A stretch of DNA of 64,000 bases from Rhizobium sp. NXC14 (GTDB lineage Bacteria > Pseudomonadota > Alphaproteobacteria > Rhizobiales > Rhizobiaceae), in assembly GCF_002117485.1 (NCBI RefSeq), contig NZ_CP021030.1:2545001-2609000 (forward strand). Direction: 5' to 3'. The notes beneath the pieces were generated by a model. It made no database searches and was not told the DNA's origin. It worked only from the letters and a program-made list of their open reading frames with translations. The position numbers and the translations under genes were made by a program. Of the stretch, positions 59,568 to 64,000 are shown piece after piece (the first letter of the stretch is position 1; the number at the start of each line of letters is the position of its first letter).

Positions 59568-59966
59568 ATGGCGACAATGCCTGCAAAAATCATCCACCAG
59601 TCGATCGAGCGCGACTGGCGGGATGTCTACGACTTCGCCCGCAAGCCGGAGAACATGCCGCTCTGGGCCTCCGGCCTTGCCACCGGTTTCGAGCCCGACG
59701 GCGCCGACTGGATCGCCCACGGTCCCCTCGGCACCATCAAAGTGAGCTTCGTTCCCGCCAATGAATTCGGCGTGATCGATCATACGGTGACGATCGAATC
59801 CGGGCTCCGGGTTTATAATGCCCTGCGCATCGTACCGAACGGCGATGGCTGCGAGGTCATGTTCACGTTGCTGCGTCTGCCCGGCATGACAGATGCGCAA
59901 TTTGCCGCTGATGCCGCGCATATCGAGAAGGATCTCGTCATGCTGAAAGCCCTGATGGAGAGATAG
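59568..59966 (+). CDS. SRPBCC-fold protein
   Basis: The 132-residue protein has KIIHQSIERDWRDVYDFARK, then ENMPLWASGLATGF and IKVSFVPANEFGVIDHTVTI, a polyketide cyclase / SRPBCC-like fold. The ligand is unknown. ATG 59568 follows AAGGACCTGCACC. Its stop is directly next to the start of the VOC gene (TAG-ATG), so they are cotranscribed. It is the third SRPBCC protein in the window but not close to the other two in sequence. Confidence 0.8.
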   Translation: MATMPAKIIHQSIERDWRDVYDFARKPENMPLWASGLATGFEPDGADWIAHGPLGTIKVSFVPANEFGVIDHTVTIESGLRVYNALRIVPNGDGCEVMFTLLRLPGMTDAQFAADAAHIEKDLVMLKALMER

Positions 59967-60326
59967 ATGTCTGAAAACTCCGAACACAACGACCGCCGCA
60001 TCGACTATGTTGAATTCAACGTCTCCGACATCGCCGCCGCCAAAGCCTTTTACGGCTCGGCCTTCGGCTGGCGTTTCACCGATTACGGCCCGAATTACTG
60101 CGAATTTGACGACGGCCGGCTGAAGGGCGGCTTCACCGATTTCGGCCCCGTCAGGCCGGGCGGCCCCCTCGTCGTCGTCTACGCCAGGGATCTGGAAGAA
60201 GTGCTGACTTCGGTCGAAAGGGCCGGCGGCACGATCTGCCGGCCGATTACCGATTTTCCGGGTGGCCGCCGCTTCCATTTCCTCGACCGCGACGGCTACG
60301 AGCTCGCCGTCTGGGCGACGGCGTAA
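59967..60326 (+). CDS. VOC-family (glyoxalase/bleomycin resistance-like) protein
   Basis: The 119-residue protein shows RRIDYVEFNVSDIAAAKAFY, GSAFGWRFTDYGPNYCEFDD and GRRFHFLDRDGYELAVW. This is the VOC fold with paired beta-alpha-beta units; the metal ligands typical of glyoxalase I (His, Glu) are only partly present. It could act in detoxification or as a binding protein. It follows the SRPBCC gene directly and the pair follows an AraC-type regulator. Confidence 0.85.
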   Translation: MSENSEHNDRRIDYVEFNVSDIAAAKAFYGSAFGWRFTDYGPNYCEFDDGRLKGGFTDFGPVRPGGPLVVVYARDLEEVLTSVERAGGTICRPITDFPGGRRFHFLDRDGYELAVWATA

Positions 60327-60328
60327 AT

Positions 60329-60410
60329 TAGAGCAATTCCAGCAAAAGTGTGCAGCGGTTTTGCGTCCGGAATTGCGTGAAAACAAAGAGATAGAACAAT
60401 TCCGTGATTC
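60329..60410. repeat. Rhizobial intergenic stem-loop repeat
   Basis: TAGAGCAATTCCAGCAAAAG, followed by TGTGCAGCGGTTTTGCGTCC and GGAATTGCGTG, is a recurrent intergenic family of rhizobia as I recall it. GCAATTCC (60333-60340) and GGAATTGC (60369-60376) form a perfect stem. It could act as a terminator for the VOC gene or for the PAS gene, which converge here. Confidence 0.55.
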
Positions 60411-60434
60411 GAAGAAAAACGGACTTGCTGTAGA

Positions 60435-61145
60435 CTACCGATCCATCACGATCAGAGCGCCGATGACAATGCCGCCCGCATCGCGCAGCGGCGACATGCG
60501 ACAGCGCACCTGGCGGGATACACCGCCGCCGGTCCGGCGCTCATAAGTGTAGTCGACCTCCCCGCCGGCAAAACAGACGTCCAGCTTATGCTTGGCGCAT
60601 TCGGCGAAGCGCTCCTCGCCGATGAATTCGGAGAGGTGACGCCCGATCAGTTCCATCGGCTTCCTGTCCAGATGGGCACTGTTGGCCGCGTTGGAATAGA
60701 GGTAGCGGTAGTCCCTGGTCAGCACCGCCACCCGATCCGGCAGGCTTTCGAGGATCGCGGCGTTGAGGAAGTGGCCATTGTCGGTGTCGGGCACATAGGC
60801 TGCCGGCGGCTCGATGCGCACATCCTGCGGCGAAGGCACCCGCCAATCCGGCGCATGCGTGCCGAAATAACAGTCGAGCAGATAGGAAAGCACCGCCGCA
60901 TGTTCTCTGACACTGGCGCTGTCGTCCGCGTCCCGGGCGACAAGATGGCTGACGAACTGCAATTGCATGTAGACTTCGAGCAGATTGGCCGCCCGGCAGG
61001 CCAGGATGGCCTCGACCAGCGGCTCGACATGACGGTCGAGCAACATGACGCGCTGATCGTCGCCTTGGCGTATGGCTTCCTCTATTTGCGCGCAGCGCAA
61101 GGAAAAGGCTCGAAAAAGCTCCAGCAAGACGCCTCCCACTCCCAT
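60435..61145 (-). CDS. PAS domain-containing protein of unknown role
   Basis: The protein of about 236 residues has a helical N-terminal part (RCAQIEEAIRQGDDQRVMLL, VYMQLQFVSHLVARDADD). A PAS domain follows, with LESLPDRVAVLTRDYRYLYS, NAANSAHLDRKPMELIGRHL, FAECAKHKLDVCFAGGEVDY and a terminal GGIVIGALIVMDR. No output domain is present, so it may sense and pass a signal to a partner. Start choice is uncertain: ATG 61145 or TTG 61127, the latter with GGGAGGCGTC upstream; the frame is open to 61256. The gene is alone between repeats and the lipid A genes. Confidence 0.75.
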   Translation of the reverse strand: MGVGGVLLELFRAFSLRCAQIEEAIRQGDDQRVMLLDRHVEPLVEAILACRAANLLEVYMQLQFVSHLVARDADDSASVREHAAVLSYLLDCYFGTHAPDWRVPSPQDVRIEPPAAYVPDTDNGHFLNAAILESLPDRVAVLTRDYRYLYSNAANSAHLDRKPMELIGRHLSEFIGEERFAECAKHKLDVCFAGGEVDYTYERRTGGGVSRQVRCRMSPLRDAGGIVIGALIVMDR

Positions 61146-61305
61146 TGTCCCACGTGGGTGTCCAAATTGTGTGGCTGCATTTCCCAAATGCGCCCTGAGG
61201 TGGATATTATTCTCGCCCTGGTAGTGACGGCTAACATGAAGTTTACTCGTTTTCAATCCGAGAGCACCTGCCGCTTTTCACCGCTGATAAATCAGGGTTT
61301 GATTT

Positions 61306-62241
61306 TCAAGGCGCGAGCGTCTTCTTGATCTGCCAGCGGTCGTGATACCAAAGCCACTGTTCCGGATATTCCCGCACCCAACTTTCCACCTTGTCATTGA
61401 GTAGCTGGGCGGCGGCAGGCAGGTCGAGATTGCCTTTGGCGTCGCGCGGCATCTCCAGCCGCGGCTCAATTTCCAGCCGGTAGCGATTCTCCGGAAGGCG
61501 GATGCAGCGCGCCGGATAGACCTCGCAATCGAACTGGCGCACCAGCTTCGGCAACAGCGGATTGGTCTTCACCTCTCGCCCGAAGAAGGTGCCTTTCAGC
61601 CCCTTGCCGAATTTCTGGTCGACGAGCACGCCCACCCCCTGGCCCGCCTCCAACTGGCGTGCGAGCGCGAAGGAGGAGCCGGCATGCGAGGGCACCAGCT
61701 TGCCCATGCGCGCACTGCGGAAATCGAACACCTTCTTGGCGACATAGGGATTGTTCGGCGGCCGGAAAAGTACGGTGACGGTGAGCCCGAAGGCCGCGCC
61801 CGCCACCGGCAGCAGCTCGAAATTGGCGGTATGGCCGGTAAAGACGATGAAGGGGCGCGGATTGTCGCGCAGGTCGAGGAAGATGGGGATGCCCGACACC
61901 TCCACCCTGCCCGGCTCCGGCCGTTCGGGGTCGTAGTCGAACAATTCGTCGAGGAAGACGTATTCGGCCGCAAGCCGGCCCATATTTCCCCAGCTGCCGA
62001 GCGCGATCTCTTCGATCTCGGCCTCGCTCTTCTCAGGGAAAGCGTTGCGCAGATTGACAAGCATCAGTCTATGACGGCGCGTCCGCCGGCCGAGGCGGCG
62101 CATCATCCGGTCGGCGAAGCGAATCGCGCCATCGGCCGGAAACAGCTTCAGCACATTCAGGAAGCCGAACATCACCTGCGCCACCAGCCATTGCTGGAAA
62201 TTTCTGAGCGCCAGAACGACCCGGGTAATGAACAGCTTCAC
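61306..62241 (-). CDS. lpxXL: Lipid A very-long-chain fatty acid acyltransferase
   Basis: The 311-residue protein belongs to the LpxL/HtrB acyltransferase family: an N-terminal anchor, the catalytic motif FTGHTANFELLPVAG (HxxxxD/E type), then LFRPPNNPYV and VDQKFGKGLKGTFFG. In Rhizobium the family member that follows the acpXL-fab genes is LpxXL, which transfers the 27-hydroxyoctacosanoate chain to lipid A. The order fabF, alcohol dehydrogenase, acyltransferase here matches that cluster. It follows the dehydrogenase gene by 6 bases. Confidence 0.88.
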   Translation of the reverse strand: MKLFITRVVLALRNFQQWLVAQVMFGFLNVLKLFPADGAIRFADRMMRRLGRRTRRHRLMLVNLRNAFPEKSEAEIEEIALGSWGNMGRLAAEYVFLDELFDYDPERPEPGRVEVSGIPIFLDLRDNPRPFIVFTGHTANFELLPVAGAAFGLTVTVLFRPPNNPYVAKKVFDFRSARMGKLVPSHAGSSFALARQLEAGQGVGVLVDQKFGKGLKGTFFGREVKTNPLLPKLVRQFDCEVYPARCIRLPENRYRLEIEPRLEMPRDAKGNLDLPAAAQLLNDKVESWVREYPEQWLWYHDRWQIKKTLAP

Positions 62242-62247
62242 GTGAGG

Positions 62248-63276
62248 TCAGTCCATCTTCAGAATGATCTTGCCGAAGATCTGGCGGCTTTCCATCCGCT
62301 CCAGCGCCCGGTCGATATCGTCGAATCCGACTTCCGTATCGATGACGGGATGGACGAGCCCGCGGCCCATCTTCTGCATCGCATCGGCCATGTTCTCCAT
62401 GCGGCAGCCGAAGGAGCCAAGCAGCTTCAATTGCTGCTGGAACAGCATCATCAGGTTCATCTCTGTCGAGACGCCCGAGGTCGAGCCGCAGGTGACGAGG
62501 CGCCCGCCGCGCTTCATGCAGAGTATCGAGCCTGCCCAGGTGTCCTTGCCGACATGTTCGAAGACGACGTCGACGCCCTTCTTCTTGGTCAGCTTGCGCA
62601 CCACGCCTTCGAAGCGGTCGGTGCGGTAGTTGATGACGTGATCGGCGCCGAGAGCCTTGGCCCTCTCGATCTTGTCATCGGAACCGACCGTGGTAATCAC
62701 GGTGCAGCCGATCTTCTTGGCAAGCTGGATCGCCGCAGTGCCAATGCCGGAGCCGCCGGCATGAACGAGGATCGTCTCGCCGGGCTCGAGCTTGGCATTG
62801 TCGAACAGCATATGCTCGACCGTGCCGAAGGTGACGGGTGCCAATGCTGCGCCGATCGCATCGACACCGGGAGGGGCCGGAACCAGCAGACGCGCCGGCA
62901 GGTTCACCTTTTCCTGCGCGAAGCCGTCGAGATGGAAGCCGTGCACGCCGGAGACATGTTCGCAGAGATTGTCGCGGCCTTCGCGGCAGGGACGGCAGAG
63001 GCCGCAGGTGCGCGCGCCGTAGATCGAAACCAGCTGGCCCGGCAGGACGTTGGCGACACCGGGACCGATCGCCTCGACGACGCCGGAGGCTTCCGCGCCG
63101 ATGACGAGCGGCATCTTGCGCTTGGCGAAAGCCATGCCGCGCCAGCCCCAGACGTCGATATGGTTGAGGGCCACCGCCTTGACGCGCAGCGTCACCTCGC
63201 CTGCAACGGGTGCGTCCGGTTCTGGCAGGTCGGTGATCTCAAGCTTGCGGTCATCGATCAGTTGCAAAGCGCGCAT
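62248..63276 (-). CDS. adh2XL: Zinc-type medium-chain alcohol dehydrogenase of the VLCFA cluster
   Basis: The 342-residue protein has ALNHIDVWGWRGMAF, then GAEASGVVEAIGPGV and the structural zinc site CGLCRPCREGRDNLCEHV. The Rossmann site is VHAGGSGIGTAAIQLAKKIG. It belongs to the medium-chain dehydrogenase/reductase family. In the acpXL region it is thought to take part in making the very long hydroxy acyl chain of lipid A, possibly as an enoyl reductase; the reaction is inferred from context. It lies between the ketoacyl synthase and the acyltransferase genes. Confidence 0.82.
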   Translation of the reverse strand: MRALQLIDDRKLEITDLPEPDAPVAGEVTLRVKAVALNHIDVWGWRGMAFAKRKMPLVIGAEASGVVEAIGPGVANVLPGQLVSIYGARTCGLCRPCREGRDNLCEHVSGVHGFHLDGFAQEKVNLPARLLVPAPPGVDAIGAALAPVTFGTVEHMLFDNAKLEPGETILVHAGGSGIGTAAIQLAKKIGCTVITTVGSDDKIERAKALGADHVINYRTDRFEGVVRKLTKKKGVDVVFEHVGKDTWAGSILCMKRGGRLVTCGSTSGVSTEMNLMMLFQQQLKLLGSFGCRMENMADAMQKMGRGLVHPVIDTEVGFDDIDRALERMESRQIFGKIILKMD

Positions 63277-63332
63277 GGCAAAATCCCTCGCCTCGAAGGC
63301 GTTCGTCTCGTCTTAAATTAGTCGGGAACCGC

Positions 63333-64000
63333 TTAAGCCGGTTCGAGCGCCATGACAAGGCTGGCATTCTGCCCGCCGAAGCCGAAGGAGTTGGAAAGCA
63401 CGGCCGAAACCTGGGCTTCCCGCTTCTTGTTCGGCACGACATCAAGCACGATCGACGGATCGGGATTGGTGTAGTTGATCGTCGGCGGCAACGTGCCCGT
63501 CAGCATCGTCTGCAGCGAGAACACCGCTTCGACCGCACCCGCTGCCGTCAGCGTATGGCCGATCATCGATTTGTTCGACGAGACGGGAATGCCGACGAGT
63601 CGTTCGCCGAAGACAGCCGACATCGCGCCGTATTCCATCTTGTCGTTCTCAGGCGTCGAGGTGCCGTGCGCATTGATGTAGCCAATGCCGCTCTCGTCGA
63701 TGCCGGCGTCGGCAAGGGCCGCGCGGATCGTCGAGATAGCCGGTCCGCCGTCGGGCGAGGAGCGAGTGCGGTGGAAGCTATCGGCCTTGTCGCCGGCGCC
63801 CTTCATGATGCCGAGCACCCTGGCACCGCGGGCGACCGCCGCTTCCAGCGATTCCAGGACCAGCGTCGCCGCACCCTCGGCGATGACGAAGCCGTCGCGG
63901 TCCTTGCTGAACGGCTTGGAGGCCTTGGTCGGCGGATCGTTCTGCGTCGAAAGAGCCGACAGAAGCGAGAAGCGGATCAGCGCTTCGGCGCTGAGCGACC
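63333..64000 (-). CDS. fabF1XL: Beta-ketoacyl-ACP synthase (FabF-like), C-terminal part; start outside window
   Basis: The visible 222 residues are the C-terminal half of a KAS II enzyme. They include FSKDRDGFVIAEGAATLVLE, the first catalytic His in YINAHGTSTPENDKMEY, the second in SMIGHTLTAAGAVEAVFS (with the conserved Lys in SNKSMIGH), and SNSFGFGGQNASLV at the end. It elongates acyl chains on the dedicated carrier AcpXL. The name is from context with adh2XL and lpxXL. The first half with the catalytic Cys is beyond 64000. Confidence 0.85.
   Translation of the reverse strand, partial: SLSAEALIRFSLLSALSTQNDPPTKASKPFSKDRDGFVIAEGAATLVLESLEAAVARGARVLGIMKGAGDKADSFHRTRSSPDGGPAISTIRAALADAGIDESGIGYINAHGTSTPENDKMEYGAMSAVFGERLVGIPVSSNKSMIGHTLTAAGAVEAVFSLQTMLTGTLPPTINYTNPDPSIVLDVVPNKKREAQVSAVLSNSFGFGGQNASLVMALEPA

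Overview
The window reads as chromosomal DNA of a fast-growing Rhizobium (R. leguminosarum / R. etli group). This rests on a RopA-type porin, the acpXL-type very-long-chain fatty acid lipid A genes at the right edge (fabF1XL-like, adh2XL-like, lpxXL), CTTGAC-N17/18-CTATAT promoter elements, RIME-like palindromic intergenic repeats and a uniformly GC-rich codon bias. The species assignment is inference from remembered families, not from a search.

Layout. 1-4.3 kb (minus strand): zeta-class GST (cut by the edge), a small secreted peptide, Ohr peroxidase, an OmpR/EnvZ-type pair and a Tat-exported alpha/beta hydrolase. 4.7-6.7 kb: a DipZ-like CcdA-thioredoxin fusion followed by a hydrolase relic. 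6.8-9.0 kb: an OmpA-family protein with a very long Pro/Ala/Glu/Lys linker. 9.3-11.9 kb: polar amino acid ABC transporter without a local ATPase. 12-17.6 kb: Usg, DUF2270, a TPR-methyltransferase, then two convergent ArsR-SRPBCC modules, one with a GST and one with two DUF1801 proteins and a frameshifted two-helix membrane protein. 17.8-21.5 kb: SsuD, an MGMT-like protein, a beta-hydroxyacid dehydrogenase and an AlkD-like protein. 21.5-24.7 kb: LysR pseudogene, porin, Lrp regulator. 24.7-28 kb: UDG-family protein, SNase-like nuclease, DivJ/PleC-like kinase, diacylglycerol kinase. 28.1-31 kb: cobT and cobS (divergent), DUF1289 and a retropepsin-like protease.

31-32.5 kb holds the most interesting element: a Bcr/CflA-type drug efflux gene preceded by a promoter, an 18-residue leader peptide and mutually exclusive antiterminator and terminator hairpins. 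This looks like a ribosome-dependent attenuator. Then come a divergent LysR, an atypical SDR and a YadG/YadH ABC exporter. 36.9-51.8 kb is a glycoside-utilisation block: GH43, aldo/keto reductase, Gfo/Idh/MocA, sugar isomerase, GH2 beta-mannosidase, a CUT1 ABC transporter and a divergent LacI. An IS481 element sits inside it.

51.9-56.9 kb is a patch of decay and small elements: a LysR 3' relic, an intact C39-like protein plus Ddl, a frameshifted ATPase invaded by a ~354 bp MITE-like element, and a GNAT pseudogene next to an intact GNAT. 57-61 kb: gnd, an AraC regulator with SRPBCC and VOC proteins, and a PAS protein. 61.3-64 kb: the lipid A VLCFA genes. No rRNA, tRNA or CRISPR array was recognised.
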